From NCBI GenBank assembly GCA_035252015.1, contig DATFDP010000044.1, forward strand, positions 10,702 through 74,701: DNA of 64,000 nt, read 5' to 3'. The translations under genes were made by a program, and so were the position numbers. The notes beneath the pieces were generated by a model. It made no database searches, had not been told where the DNA came from, and saw only the letters and a program-made list of their open reading frames with translations. Origin of the DNA: JAICWP01 sp035252015 (GTDB taxonomy: Bacteria > Acidobacteriota > Terriglobia > Terriglobales > Acidobacteriaceae). Each line of letters starts with the position of its first letter. The stretch's first letter is position 1. This document shows, piece after piece, positions 44,936 through 53,559 of this stretch.

Positions 44936-45892
44936 ATGAAAACTGGTTTACGGCAGAAACACAGTTCTGGGAAACAAGGGCCGATTGAAGTTGTGGCGGA
45001 TTATGGAAATTTGTGTGGCGAGGGTCCCCTGTGGGACGACCAGAAACAGATCCTCTACTGGACCGATATAGACGGCAAAAAATTTTATCGGCTTCTCTGG
45101 AAGGAGCACCGGCATGAGCTTGTGCACGACGGATTTCAAGTCAACGGCGCCTGCCTGCAGCAAAACGGTGGTTTTCTTGTGACCAATAGCAGTGGAGTAT
45201 GGCTGTGGAGCCCGCCATCAAAGCCCATGCTGCTGGCCTCGGAAGCGGAAGGCCAGGAATGCGTGTTAAACGACTGCATCGCCGATCCAGAGGGGCGTGT
45301 CTACTCCGGTTCCTACCATTACATCCCCGGCGGTGTTGCTGCCCCGAGCTTTTTGTTTCGTATTGACAACGATGGCTCGGTTCACATCGCCGACGAGGGC
45401 ATCCAGTTTTCTAACGGATTGGCATTTTCCCCCGATTGCGGCACGCTCTATTTTTCAGATTCGGTTGCGCGCTGCATTTACGCTTACCAGTGGCATCGCG
45501 AAACTGGAAGCTTGAGCAATCGGCGGGTTTTCATTCGGCTCCCGCGTGAGCAGGGCTTCCCTGATGGATTGACCGTGGATGCTGAGGGCTTTATCTGGTG
45601 CGCGCATTGGTTTGGCGCCTGTATCACGCGCTATGACCCGGATGGAAAACTGGAACGACGGATAGCTATCCCGGCAACCCAGACCTCTTCCCTGGCTTTT
45701 GGTGGGCCGGATTTGAACGTGATCTTTGTTACCTCGGCATCCCTGAACAATATGCTGGAGGAAGCCCCGCCGGGCTACGACCCGAACAGAGTTTTTGTGG
45801 GCGGGCGCTTATATCAAATGAGCTCCGACGTCCAGGGCAGAAAGGAATATCGGTCGCGAATTCGGGCTCACGCCGATTCCAAACCGCTTTAA
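44936..45892 (+). CDS. SMP-30/gluconolactonase family protein
   Basis: A 318-residue six-bladed beta-propeller. Metal ligands are visible: Glu in LCGEGPLWDD (about residue 26), Asn in ECVLNDCIADPEG, and Asp in FPDGLTVDAEG; QFSNGLAFSPD is the conserved inner-strand repeat. These divalent-metal enzymes open sugar lactones to sugar acids. The reading frame is open far upstream inside rhaT, but the ATG at 44936, 18 bases after the rhaT stop, gives the usual family length. The weak ribosome site suggests translational coupling to rhaT. With RhaT, a nearby SDR and a KdaD-like enzyme, it fits an oxidative sugar pathway. Confidence 0.88.
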   Translation: MKTGLRQKHSSGKQGPIEVVADYGNLCGEGPLWDDQKQILYWTDIDGKKFYRLLWKEHRHELVHDGFQVNGACLQQNGGFLVTNSSGVWLWSPPSKPMLLASEAEGQECVLNDCIADPEGRVYSGSYHYIPGGVAAPSFLFRIDNDGSVHIADEGIQFSNGLAFSPDCGTLYFSDSVARCIYAYQWHRETGSLSNRRVFIRLPREQGFPDGLTVDAEGFIWCAHWFGACITRYDPDGKLERRIAIPATQTSSLAFGGPDLNVIFVTSASLNNMLEEAPPGYDPNRVFVGGRLYQMSSDVQGRKEYRSRIRAHADSKPL

Positions 45893-46149
45893 ACTCAAGT
45901 TCCGGTCGCAACTTAACATTGCACACTCACCTGCGCCATGAAAGGACTTGCCGAAGTCGCCGAGAGCCCGAGACTACCAGCTCAAAAGTTTAGGTGGCGC
46001 GGTTTGACCTTGCTGTGCCAAAGAGCCTAAGATACCAGCCCCAATGCCGCCTCCGGAAAGGCGCGGTGCCGCATACTTATCAGGGCGGTGCGCCAGGGGA
46101 ATACGTGGCGGCATTATTTGTCACCGAGGACAGTAAAGGAGAGATTCTC

Positions 46150-47082
46150 ATGGCCTTCTGTACAAATTGTGGTGCGGCAGTGGCTCAGCCGTCACAGTTT
46201 TGCGCCAGCTGCGGCAAGCCCCTTGGAGCGACGGCGGCTCCAGCGTCCGGCGGGGCAGCGGCCGCCTCAACCGGCACTGCGCCGGTTGTCGCCAGGCCGG
46301 TTCCCCCTGCAAATTCGGGTACGCCGCAGAACCGTATCACCGGCACCACCATGCCGGTTCTGGAATTCATGCTCCAGCCCAATGATGCCATCATCTCTGA
46401 AGCTGGAGAGCTGTCCTGGATGGGAAGCTCCATTCAGATGACCACGCACACGCAATTCGCCGGCGGCGGAGGATTATTCGGCGTGCTGAAGCGCGTGGCC
46501 GGCGGAGGCTCCATCTTCATGACCGAGTACCGGGCGGTGGGCGCTCCCGGGGAACTCGCCTTCGCCACCAAACTCCCGGGACATATCGTACCCGTCGAAG
46601 TGTCGCCGGGATGCGATTACATGATTCATCGCCACGGTTTTCTCTGCGCCACCTCTCAGGTGCAGATATCGGTCGGCTTCCAACAATCTCTGGGTGCAGG
46701 CGTCTTCGGCGGCGACGGTTTTCTGCTGCAAAAACTCGGTGGGCAAGGAACGGCCTGGCTGGAACTTTCCGGGGAACTGGTCACGCGCGATCTTCAGCCG
46801 GGTGAAACCCTGCGCGTTCATCCCGGTCATGTCGGAGCGTTTCAGGCGACCGTTTCCTTTCAAATCACGACCGTTCCGGGCATCAAGAACATGATCTTCG
46901 GCGGCGATGGAATCTTTCTCGCCGCTCTCACCGGGCCGGGAAGGGTATGGCTGCAGACTTTGCCCGTCGCTAAGCTGGCTCATGCCATCGAGAAATATCT
47001 GCGCCGCGAAAACACCCGACAGACGGCAGAGGCCGGCGCAGTGGGAGGCATTGTTGGGTCCATTCTGGAGGGCATGCGTTAA
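46150..47082 (+). CDS. Zinc-ribbon AIM24/TIGR00266 family protein
   Basis: A 310-residue protein. Residues 1-27 form a zinc ribbon with two C-x-x-C pairs (FCTNCGA and FCASCGKP). An Ala/Pro-rich linker leads to the AIM24 domain (about 70-290): LEFMLQPNDAIISEAGELSWM, GSIFMTEYRA, LPGHIVPVEV, FLLQKLGGQGTAWLELSG and LPVAKLAHAI. AIM24-type proteins are beta-rich trimers found across bacteria and in mitochondria, with no firm enzymatic role. The C-terminus is Gly-rich (GAVGGIVGSILEG). An AAGGAG ribosome site precedes the ATG; the frame is open upstream but without a start of similar quality. It stands alone, 257 bases after the lactonase gene. Confidence 0.85.
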   Translation: MAFCTNCGAAVAQPSQFCASCGKPLGATAAPASGGAAAASTGTAPVVARPVPPANSGTPQNRITGTTMPVLEFMLQPNDAIISEAGELSWMGSSIQMTTHTQFAGGGGLFGVLKRVAGGGSIFMTEYRAVGAPGELAFATKLPGHIVPVEVSPGCDYMIHRHGFLCATSQVQISVGFQQSLGAGVFGGDGFLLQKLGGQGTAWLELSGELVTRDLQPGETLRVHPGHVGAFQATVSFQITTVPGIKNMIFGGDGIFLAALTGPGRVWLQTLPVAKLAHAIEKYLRRENTRQTAEAGAVGGIVGSILEGMR

Positions 47083-47262
47083 GCAACAACGGAGATCTGA
47101 CCGTCGGCCGCTAGGCACTTAACGGTTCTTTCGGCGGATCCATTGTGCAATCTGGCTGCACTTGGCCCTGGAAAACTGCCCCAGCAGCAGAGCTTGAGAA
47201 GTCTTGACTGAAGAAGCGAGTCTCTCGCAACCAGGCGAGTTCCTCTCAAAATTGGAACGCAT

Positions 47263-47967
47263 CTACAAAGGCGACAATTCATCCTCCTTCTCCTCCTTTT
47301 TCCCGATAGCAAACTTCTTCTCCAGGAACTCTCGCGCCAAGTCCTTGCCGCCAATGCCGAATGCGAGAGCCAAGCCAAGCATGATCGCTCCAAAAGCGGT
47401 TCCGAAAGCGATCAGCATGGTCTCTTCTGCGACACCCAATACTTCGAGCACCATGGAGAGGGCGAAGATGCTGATGATGATCCTGATCGAGATACTCAAC
47501 AGACGCGAGGATCGAAAGTTCGCGTTGACCGCCGCCAACAGCGCCGCTCGGGAGAAAAAGCTGGCCGCCAAAAATCCGAAGAAGAGAATGACCAAGGCTA
47601 CAAACAGCCGGGGCAGAAACAGAAAGAAGCGGGAGATGTATTCCTGCAGTCCCGCAATCCCGAGTACGCTTATACCTAGAAGAATAAAACCGACCCAAGC
47701 TACCCAAAAGACAAGTCGGCTGACCAATTCCGTGGACGAGGGTAGTGCTGCACGATTCAGCAACCGCGTAGCGCCTGCGTTTTCCGACAGCCTGGAGAAG
47801 CTTGTCAGGCGCAGAATGCTGCGCGCCACCACTTTCAACACATAGGCGATCACCCACCCTACGAAAGCAATGACTAACATCACTACCAGACGGGGCAAGT
47901 AGTGGGCCAGGGTTCTAACCATCTGCTGAAAGGCCTGCGTCAGTTCGGTGACGATCATTTCTCTCAT
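47263..47967 (-). CDS. Small mechanosensitive channel (MscS TM-helix family)
   Basis: A 234-residue membrane protein with about five transmembrane helices: LPRLVVMLVIAFVGWVIAYVL, LVFWVAWVGFILLGISVL, FFLFLPRLFVALVILFFGFL, SIRIIISIFALSMVLEVLGV and FGTAFGAIMLGLALAFGIGG. The last helix, rich in Gly and Ala and followed by GGKDLAREFLEKKF, is the pore-like helix of the MscS transmembrane-repeat (CmpX-like) family. It lacks the cytosolic beta domain of full MscS. Its ATG overlaps the stop of the glycosyltransferase gene (ATGA), so the two are translationally coupled. In this cluster, with trehalose synthase, a role in release of solutes on osmotic downshift is a reasonable inference. Confidence 0.85.
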   Translation of the reverse strand: MREMIVTELTQAFQQMVRTLAHYLPRLVVMLVIAFVGWVIAYVLKVVARSILRLTSFSRLSENAGATRLLNRAALPSSTELVSRLVFWVAWVGFILLGISVLGIAGLQEYISRFFLFLPRLFVALVILFFGFLAASFFSRAALLAAVNANFRSSRLLSISIRIIISIFALSMVLEVLGVAEETMLIAFGTAFGAIMLGLALAFGIGGKDLAREFLEKKFAIGKKEEKEDELSPL

Positions 47968-49301
47968 AAACTGTCTCGCTTTCCATTCCCCCACACTTGC
48001 AGCAGGTACGGCTTCTGCCGTTCGAACTCCCCGCAGAGCGACTCCACATTGTTCTCCAGGTCCTCCCAGGAGCCATCTCGATTTTCCTGCAGAAAGCTTA
48101 ATGTCCTGCCGCGGTACAAGGGCACTAAGGCCTGCACAATATGATCGCGATTAATGACCGACTTGTGATAGGACGCCACAAACTCGAACACGGTCTTGGC
48201 CCACAACTCCGCGGGATACCGGAACTGTCCCACTTGCAGGCTGGCGATTTTTCGCAGTTCCGTCAGCGTAGAATCCGAAAGAATAGAGCGAAAAACAGGC
48301 TCCAGCTGGGCCATGCCGGCTACAAACATTTCCCGGAGCTGCTTGCGGTTCACACGTGCCATGTCTGGCGTGTTTTCTGCTGGGGCGCCCAGGGTTGGCA
48401 CGGGTTGCGAACCTGTGATCGTGCTCCATAGCGGATAGTGGCTGTCAAGCGAGGCAAACAGGGCTCCCACGGTCCGCCGCATAGCCCCCACCAGATCGCC
48501 GGCTCCTCGCCCGGGTGGTGCCTTCGTCCCCAGAAAAACCTGGCACACCCGGTAATTGGCTGTGATGGCCGTAACTGTAAGGCTGAGTTCCGGGCCAATT
48601 CTGCCCCACTCATCCTGCCAAATCTCTTTGCTCAGGAAGTCTGTCGCCAGACGCCCGGAAATCGCGAACTCAGAGGCGTAGGGTTCGCGGACCCTATACC
48701 CGTAGATGGCACGTGTCATCGGGTAGAGCAGCCCTCGCATCAGCACGCCTTCGGACTTCTGCCGCGAGTAGATGGGCGTCACTAGATCGAAGTTCTCGGT
48801 GTAGACAGGCCGGGCAAGCCGTTGCAGCCAATCCGGTTCGATGGTCGTCGCCTGGGGTGAAACTATCACACAGGCCTTAGCGCGCAACAGGTCGGCAGCC
48901 GCCAGAATGGTGCGTAGTGCCGTTCCAGGCTCCGGGCTTTGCCCATACTGCGTGCTGATGGAGTGCAAGGTTCGTAAGGTGTAGATCTTGGATACGTTCC
49001 ACACGTCATCAATGGACGCCTTCATCACCAGTTCCGGCGTCCCGTCCTGCGATCCTCCATCGGCATTGATGATTGCCGCTCGTTCCCGCGGGAAGCATTT
49101 GAGAATGCCGGCTTGAATTGCCAGAACCACCGGCTCGATGGTCTTGGCGTTGTTGTGGGTCGGCAAACCTACCAGAATGTCTACTTCGCCGACGTTGATG
49201 AGCTGGCGAAGAAAATCATCCGTCAAAAGCGTTTCTCCCGCCAATTCAACCTCCCAGCGAAATTTTGCAGCTGAAGACCAAAGGCCGCCCGGCGCCCCCA
49301 T
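47964..49301 (-). CDS. GT-A glycosyltransferase, glucosyl/mannosylglycerate synthase-like
   Basis: A 445-residue protein. The N-terminal nucleotide-sugar domain is recognised from DILVGLPTHNNAKTIEPVV, IINADGGSQDGT and the GTALRTILAAADLL helix, which resembles the KGxALR element of glucosyl-3-phosphoglycerate and mannosylglycerate synthases (GT81/GT78). The metal-binding D-x-D that should follow is instead VSPQATTIEPDWLQRL. The stretch FAISGRLATDFLSKEIW and GPELSLTVTAIT fits the acceptor half. The last 150 residues are helical and of unknown role. It sits nine bases after trehalose synthase and overlaps the channel gene, so a compatible-solute or related glucosyl transfer is likely, but the missing D-x-D leaves activity uncertain. 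Confidence 0.65.
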   Translation of the reverse strand: MGAPGGLWSSAAKFRWEVELAGETLLTDDFLRQLINVGEVDILVGLPTHNNAKTIEPVVLAIQAGILKCFPRERAAIINADGGSQDGTPELVMKASIDDVWNVSKIYTLRTLHSISTQYGQSPEPGTALRTILAAADLLRAKACVIVSPQATTIEPDWLQRLARPVYTENFDLVTPIYSRQKSEGVLMRGLLYPMTRAIYGYRVREPYASEFAISGRLATDFLSKEIWQDEWGRIGPELSLTVTAITANYRVCQVFLGTKAPPGRGAGDLVGAMRRTVGALFASLDSHYPLWSTITGSQPVPTLGAPAENTPDMARVNRKQLREMFVAGMAQLEPVFRSILSDSTLTELRKIASLQVGQFRYPAELWAKTVFEFVASYHKSVINRDHIVQALVPLYRGRTLSFLQENRDGSWEDLENNVESLCGEFERQKPYLLQVWGNGKRDSL

Positions 49302-49310
49302 CCACTCGCA

Positions 49311-50951
49311 TCAGATCCGCCGCAGCCGAAACCAGAAAAACTGGTAAGGCCCAACGGTCAGATGGTACGGTTGATCACCAATGCGGGGAAATATGTTCTT
49401 GCCGAACATCTCGATGAGAATATTTCCTTTGTAGCGCTTCAGGTCCAGTTCCACCGACTGCGCGGCGCTGGAAAGATTATTCACCACCAGTATCATCTCC
49501 TTGTCTAATTGCCGCACGTAGGCCAGCACCCGGTGATTTGCAGGGTGCAGAAACTCGATCGAGCCCGAGCCGAATACCGGCGTGGAACGTCGAATGGTCA
49601 TGATGTGCTTCATCCAGGAGAGCAGCGAGTGTTCGGTGCGCTTCTGCGACAGCACGTTCACTGCCTGGTAGCCGTATACGGGGTTCAGAATGGGAGGCGA
49701 ATAGAGGGCTTCGGGGTCCGCCCCGGAAAAGCCTCCATTCCAACCGCCGCTCCACTGCATGGGCGTGCGCACTCCGTTGCGGTCGCCCAGGTGGACGTTA
49801 TCCCCCATTCCGATCTCATCGCCGTAATAAATGATGGGCGTGCCGGGCAGTGACAGCAGCATGCCGTTCATCAGTTCGATTCGCCGCCGGTCGTTGTCCA
49901 GTAGCGGTGCCAGACGTCGCCGGATGCCCAGGTTCAGGCGCATCGTCTTATCCCTGGCGTAGATGTCGTACATGTAGTCACGCTCCATGTCGGTGACCAT
50001 TTCCAGGGTCAGCTCGTCATGGTTGCGCAGAAAAAGACACCACTGGCAGCTGGGGGGAATGTTGGGTGTCTGCTGCAGAATCTCGGTGATCGGCTTGCGG
50101 TCCTCTAGTCGCAGCCCCATGAACATCCGCGGCATCAGGGGAAAATGAAACGCCATGTGGAATTCATCGCCGTCCCCAAAGTACGGGCGCAGATCCGCCG
50201 GCCACTGGTTCGCTTCCGCCAACAGCATCGTGCCCGGAAAATGCTGGTCCGTTTTCCGGCGCAGTTCCTTGATCACCTCGTGCGTTTCCGGCAAGTTCTC
50301 ACAATTTGTGCCTTCCCGCTCAATCAGGTAGGGAACGGCGTCCAGCCGGAAGCCGTCAACTCCCAGCTCCAGCCAGAACTTCATCACGTTCCACATCTCT
50401 TCCCGCACAGCGGGGTTGTCATAATTCAGATCCGGTTGGTGGGTAAAGAAGCGGTGCCAGTAATATGATTTTGAAATCGGATCCCACGCCCAGTTCGACA
50501 TCTCTGAATCCAGAAAGATGATTCGTGTGCCGCGATACTTTGTGTCGGAATCGCTCCACACATACCAGTCACGCTTGGGATTGACCTGGGAACTGCGTGA
50601 TTCCTGAAACCAGGCATGCTGATCGGAGGTGTGGTTCGCCACCATCTCGATGATTACCCGCAGCCCTCGATCATGCGCGCTCGAAAGAAAAACCTTAAAG
50701 TCCTCTAGCGTTCCATAGCTCGGGTGAACCGACTTGTAGTCAGAAATGTCATAACCATCATCCCGCAAAGGAGACGGGAAAAACGGCATCAACCAGATTG
50801 CATTCACACCAAGTTCTTGCACATAATCTAGTCTCTGAGCGAGACCCTGAAAATCGCCGATACCGTCGCCGTTGCTATCAAAGAAACCGCGCACATGGAC
50901 CTGATAGATAATCGCCTCTTTGTACCAACCGGCTTCGCGCTTCAGTGGCAA
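49311..50951 (-). CDS. treS: Trehalose synthase / maltose alpha-D-glucosyltransferase
   Basis: A 546-residue GH13 enzyme of the TreS subfamily, which interconverts maltose and trehalose. The sequence starts WYKEAIIYQVHVRGFFDSNGDG and shows the four GH13 regions: MVANHTSD, DGFRLDAVPYL (nucleophile Asp204), LLAEANQW (acid/base Glu246) and FLRNHDELT (Asp312). PLRDDGYDI and GGWNGGFSGADP-type segments are TreS features. There is no C-terminal maltokinase domain. The start is a TTG with GGAGAAG upstream; no ATG fits the conserved N-terminus. The downstream glycosyltransferase and channel genes form one run with it, and MalQ lies 480 bases upstream. Confidence 0.92.
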   Translation of the reverse strand: MPLKREAGWYKEAIIYQVHVRGFFDSNGDGIGDFQGLAQRLDYVQELGVNAIWLMPFFPSPLRDDGYDISDYKSVHPSYGTLEDFKVFLSSAHDRGLRVIIEMVANHTSDQHAWFQESRSSQVNPKRDWYVWSDSDTKYRGTRIIFLDSEMSNWAWDPISKSYYWHRFFTHQPDLNYDNPAVREEMWNVMKFWLELGVDGFRLDAVPYLIEREGTNCENLPETHEVIKELRRKTDQHFPGTMLLAEANQWPADLRPYFGDGDEFHMAFHFPLMPRMFMGLRLEDRKPITEILQQTPNIPPSCQWCLFLRNHDELTLEMVTDMERDYMYDIYARDKTMRLNLGIRRRLAPLLDNDRRRIELMNGMLLSLPGTPIIYYGDEIGMGDNVHLGDRNGVRTPMQWSGGWNGGFSGADPEALYSPPILNPVYGYQAVNVLSQKRTEHSLLSWMKHIMTIRRSTPVFGSGSIEFLHPANHRVLAYVRQLDKEMILVVNNLSSAAQSVELDLKRYKGNILIEMFGKNIFPRIGDQPYHLTVGPYQFFWFRLRRI

Positions 50952-51433
50952 GCGTGCTTCTCCAGAAATGATGCTCAGTGCCCCGCCTGGGCGCCGGCCT
51001 CATAGAATAGCAACACCGGCTGAGATCCACTCCTCCCCCGTCAGCGGTTTTCGGGGGGTTCTCCAGGTAGTAACCCAGAGCTCTTGTTTTTCTGTGATTG
51101 AGGAATTAGAGCCCGTAACAAAACCTGTGCCACAGGTCGCATCCAATAGGAACATGCCTTTGCCGAAGAACTCGCCGGCTACATTAATCGTGCCTGATAG
51201 CTAGTGGCAAGTAATCGAATTTTCCCTGTCCGCTCCGATGCTTGTTCAGTTCAGCCTCAACAACCATCCGCTGAACCGCACTCCCATTAACTCGCTGGAA
51301 CAGCTGAGGTCAGCAGTTGCTCAACTCGAACCTGGAGACCCGGTTGTAATACAGATCGACCGCCAAAAACAGCTACAGTATCTTGCCTTTGAGATGGAAT
51401 AAGTCCCAATGCGAATGCTCGTGATCAGAACCC
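50952..51433. other. Intergenic region between treS and malQ holding a gene remnant
   Basis: The 482 bases between two minus-strand genes contain one recognisable coding relic on the plus strand (51238-51402, listed separately). The rest shows no gene. An open frame of 94 codons on the plus strand at 50920-51204 is mostly antisense to the treS start and has no recognisable domain, so I do not call it. Confidence 0.5.
51238..51402 (+). pseudogene. C-terminal remnant of a PDZ-domain protein
   Basis: A 54-codon open frame on the plus strand, preceded in frame by a stop 33 bases upstream. It encodes FSLNNHPLNRTPINSLEQL followed by LEPGDPVVIQIDRQKQLQ and YLAFEME. This is the second half of a PDZ domain as found at the end of acidobacterial trypsin-like or HtrA proteases, in which such a strand-helix-strand ends the chain. 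The first half of the domain (the GDxI loop) and the protease are absent, so this looks like the 3' end left after deletion. It lies antisense between two minus-strand genes. Confidence 0.6.
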
Positions 51434-52957
51434 TTAACGGTCGAAGAGTATCGCCAGCTCCTTCAGCCTTGCGGCGATTTCTTCGCTGGCGGCCCCCGGC
51501 TTCATACGCCACCTCCAGTAGCCGCTCGCCATGCCGGGCAGGTTCATGCGTGCCTCGCTGCCCAGGCCGAGAATGTCCTGCATCGGAACAATGGCCGTGT
51601 TCGCGACTGACGCCATAATGCCTCGAATCAGCACCCAGTGGATAGGATCCTCCTTAAAGCCGAGATAGGCATGGGCGTAGGCGTGCTCTTTGACCACGTC
51701 TTCCGCGGTGCGTGTGCTGTCGCCGGCGCCACTGCTCATCCACCAGCCCACGACCGTGTCGTTGTCATGGGTTCCGGTGTAGGCCACGAGATTGCGCACA
51801 TAATTATGTGGCTTGAACGTGGGTGCCTGGGGATCATTGCCGAAAGCGAACTGCAGAATGGCCATGCCCGGAAGCCCGAACTCCCGACGTAGCGCTTCCA
51901 CTTCCGGAGTGATGACACCGAGATTCTCCGCGATGATGGGCAGGTCGCCAAGTTCTCTGCGGAGCACAGCAAACAATTCCGCGCCCGGTCCTCTGATCCA
52001 GCGGCCATTGACTGCGGTGGTTTCGTTGGCCGGCACCTCCCAATAGCCTTCGAAACCGCGGAAGTGATCGATGCGGATGAAGTCGTAGAGGCGGAACGCG
52101 GAACGCAACCGCTCGACCCACCATTGAAATCCAGTCTGCTTGAGTAAAGGCCAGTTGTAAATAGGATTGCCCCAGCACTGTCCAGTGGCGCTGAAATAGT
52201 CAGGAGGAACGCCGGCGATTTTCAGAGGACTGCCGCGTTCGTCGAGAAGAAAAAACTGAGGATTGGCCCATACATCGGCGCTGTCATGCGCCACATACAT
52301 GGGTACATCTCCAATGATGCGGATATTGCGCTTCCGCCCATAGGCGCGCAGTTTCTGCCACTGCTGGAAGAATTCGTACTGGAAAAACCGCTGGGCGTTG
52401 ATTGCGGAAGCCAGTCTTGTTCTTTCGCGTTTGACGGCATCACTCTTCCGCGCTGCGATGTCGAGTGGCCACTCTGTCCATGCTACCTGGTTGTAAACGT
52501 CCTTTACCGCCATGAAGAGGGCGTAGTCCTCGAGCCAGCTCGCATTTACCCGCACGAATTCGTCAAACCCACGCCGATTTTCAGCGGAAGCATTGGCGAA
52601 AAAGTTCGTCGCGGCCTTCTGCAGCAAAGGCAGCTTGAAACAGCTCGTGGCACTGTAATCCACCGCTTCGACGGCGAAGGCAGGGGAACGTCGCAGGTCG
52701 TTCCGACTCAAAGTGCCTTGCTCGGCCAGGTAATCGAGACTGATGAGCAGCGGATTTCCTGCACTCGCGGAAAAGCATTGGAAAGGAGAATCTCCGTAGC
52801 CGGTCGGATTTAGAGGAAGCACCTGCCAGAGTTTCTGCCCGGCGGCCTGCAGGAAATCGAGAAAACGATAGGCTTCCGGACCGAAGTCGCCAATCCCATG
52901 TCCCCCCGGCAGACACGTCGGATGCAGCAGAACCCCACTGGACCGGGGAAGCTTCAT
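51434..52957 (-). CDS. malQ: 4-alpha-glucanotransferase (amylomaltase)
   Basis: A 507-residue GH77 enzyme that transfers alpha-1,4-glucan segments between maltodextrins. It opens SSGVLLHPTCLPGGHGIGDFG and WQVLPLNPTGYGDSPF. RIIGDVPMYVAHDSADVW, IRIDHFRGFEGYWEVPA (nucleophile Asp in RIDH), IIAENLGVITPEV (acid/base Glu) and YTGTHDNDTVVGW are intact. The ATG at 52957 gives the usual family N-terminus; longer in-frame extensions do not. It is upstream of trehalose synthase on the same strand, with a 480-base gap that contains a gene relic. Both enzymes act on maltose and maltodextrins, so they belong to one alpha-glucan and trehalose module. Confidence 0.95.
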   Translation of the reverse strand: MKLPRSSGVLLHPTCLPGGHGIGDFGPEAYRFLDFLQAAGQKLWQVLPLNPTGYGDSPFQCFSASAGNPLLISLDYLAEQGTLSRNDLRRSPAFAVEAVDYSATSCFKLPLLQKAATNFFANASAENRRGFDEFVRVNASWLEDYALFMAVKDVYNQVAWTEWPLDIAARKSDAVKRERTRLASAINAQRFFQYEFFQQWQKLRAYGRKRNIRIIGDVPMYVAHDSADVWANPQFFLLDERGSPLKIAGVPPDYFSATGQCWGNPIYNWPLLKQTGFQWWVERLRSAFRLYDFIRIDHFRGFEGYWEVPANETTAVNGRWIRGPGAELFAVLRRELGDLPIIAENLGVITPEVEALRREFGLPGMAILQFAFGNDPQAPTFKPHNYVRNLVAYTGTHDNDTVVGWWMSSGAGDSTRTAEDVVKEHAYAHAYLGFKEDPIHWVLIRGIMASVANTAIVPMQDILGLGSEARMNLPGMASGYWRWRMKPGAASEEIAARLKELAILFDR

Positions 52958-53277
52958 AGCAGAAACATAAATAGTCCGCGCAAACCACGCAAGGAGGGTG
53001 CCGGTGTTCAGGGACCGCCTTCTCTTGTGGGACCGTTTCGTCCGAGGCAGGAATCTACCGCTATGCTGGCAAGCTACTTCGGCGATGTGCACGAAGACAG
53101 ACTCTTAGCCTTTAAGCCGGTCCGACAACCAACTTGACTGAAGAAGTGGGCTCACCGTGTGGCGCATCGGGCTTGCGGTTTGACACTATTTCATTTGCTA
53201 AGTGATTCTTGGTCGAGCGCAGTCCAACTGTATCGGCCTACGCCTTCCCGCTATTGCCGAATCCTGCTGGCGGCCTG
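52958..53277. other. Intergenic region, no gene seen
   Basis: These 320 bases hold the upstream region of malQ and the end of the Fis-like gene. Open frames here lack recognisable domains. A TTGACA occurs near 53181 but has no -10 match at the right distance for a plus-strand gene, and no plus-strand gene follows it. Confidence 0.5.
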
Positions 53278-53559
53278 TTAGGGCAGGTGTTCTCTTTTGC
53301 TTGGTAGGGGTTTTCGTTCGGCTTGGGGCGGCCGGCGGCTGGGTGAACGCATTGTCCTTGGATCGATATGCATTGCAACAATCGTGCGGGTCAACGTGTT
53401 GCGATGTACGCCCAGTTCCTTAGCGGATTTTGATTGGTTGCCGTTGTTGGCGCGAAGAACTGTGCAGAGGAAGGCCCGCTTAAATTCCTCGACGGCTTCC
53501 TGGTAAGGAGTCCCGCGCCGACGCATCTCCCGAATGAGATCTTCTAATTGTTGCTTCAT
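53278..53559 (-). CDS. Small Fis-type helix-turn-helix protein
   Basis: A 93-residue basic protein. After an N-terminal helix (QLEDLIREMRRRG), residues 25-62 match the HTH_8/Fis DNA-binding domain: AVEEFKRAFLCTVLRANNGNQ and SKSAKELGVHRNTLTRTI, where the second helix is the recognition helix. The last 25 residues are proline and arginine rich and probably disordered. It has no receiver or sigma-54 AAA domain, so it would act as a stand-alone nucleoid or regulatory protein, of a kind common in Acidobacteriota. Its upstream region is long and contains a strong RNA secondary structure on the same strand, suggesting control at the leader. Confidence 0.85.
   Translation of the reverse strand: MKQQLEDLIREMRRRGTPYQEAVEEFKRAFLCTVLRANNGNQSKSAKELGVHRNTLTRTIVAMHIDPRTMRSPSRRPPQAERKPLPSKREHLP

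Noticed and set aside
45963..46042. Two imperfect copies of GAGCC...TACCAGC about 60 bases apart upstream of the AIM24 gene.
   Set aside because: The match is interrupted by mismatches and a gap, and no related gene or promoter feature supports it.
50920..51204. A 94-codon plus-strand open frame over the treS start.
   Set aside because: It is mostly noncoding or antisense sequence, with no recognisable domain and no good ribosome site.
47203..53146. The 14-base sequence CTTGACTGAAGAAG at 47203-47216 and 53133-53146, flanking the osmolyte module as if marking its ends.
   Set aside because: Several exact 14-mer matches are expected by chance in 64 kb, and no longer similarity surrounds either copy.
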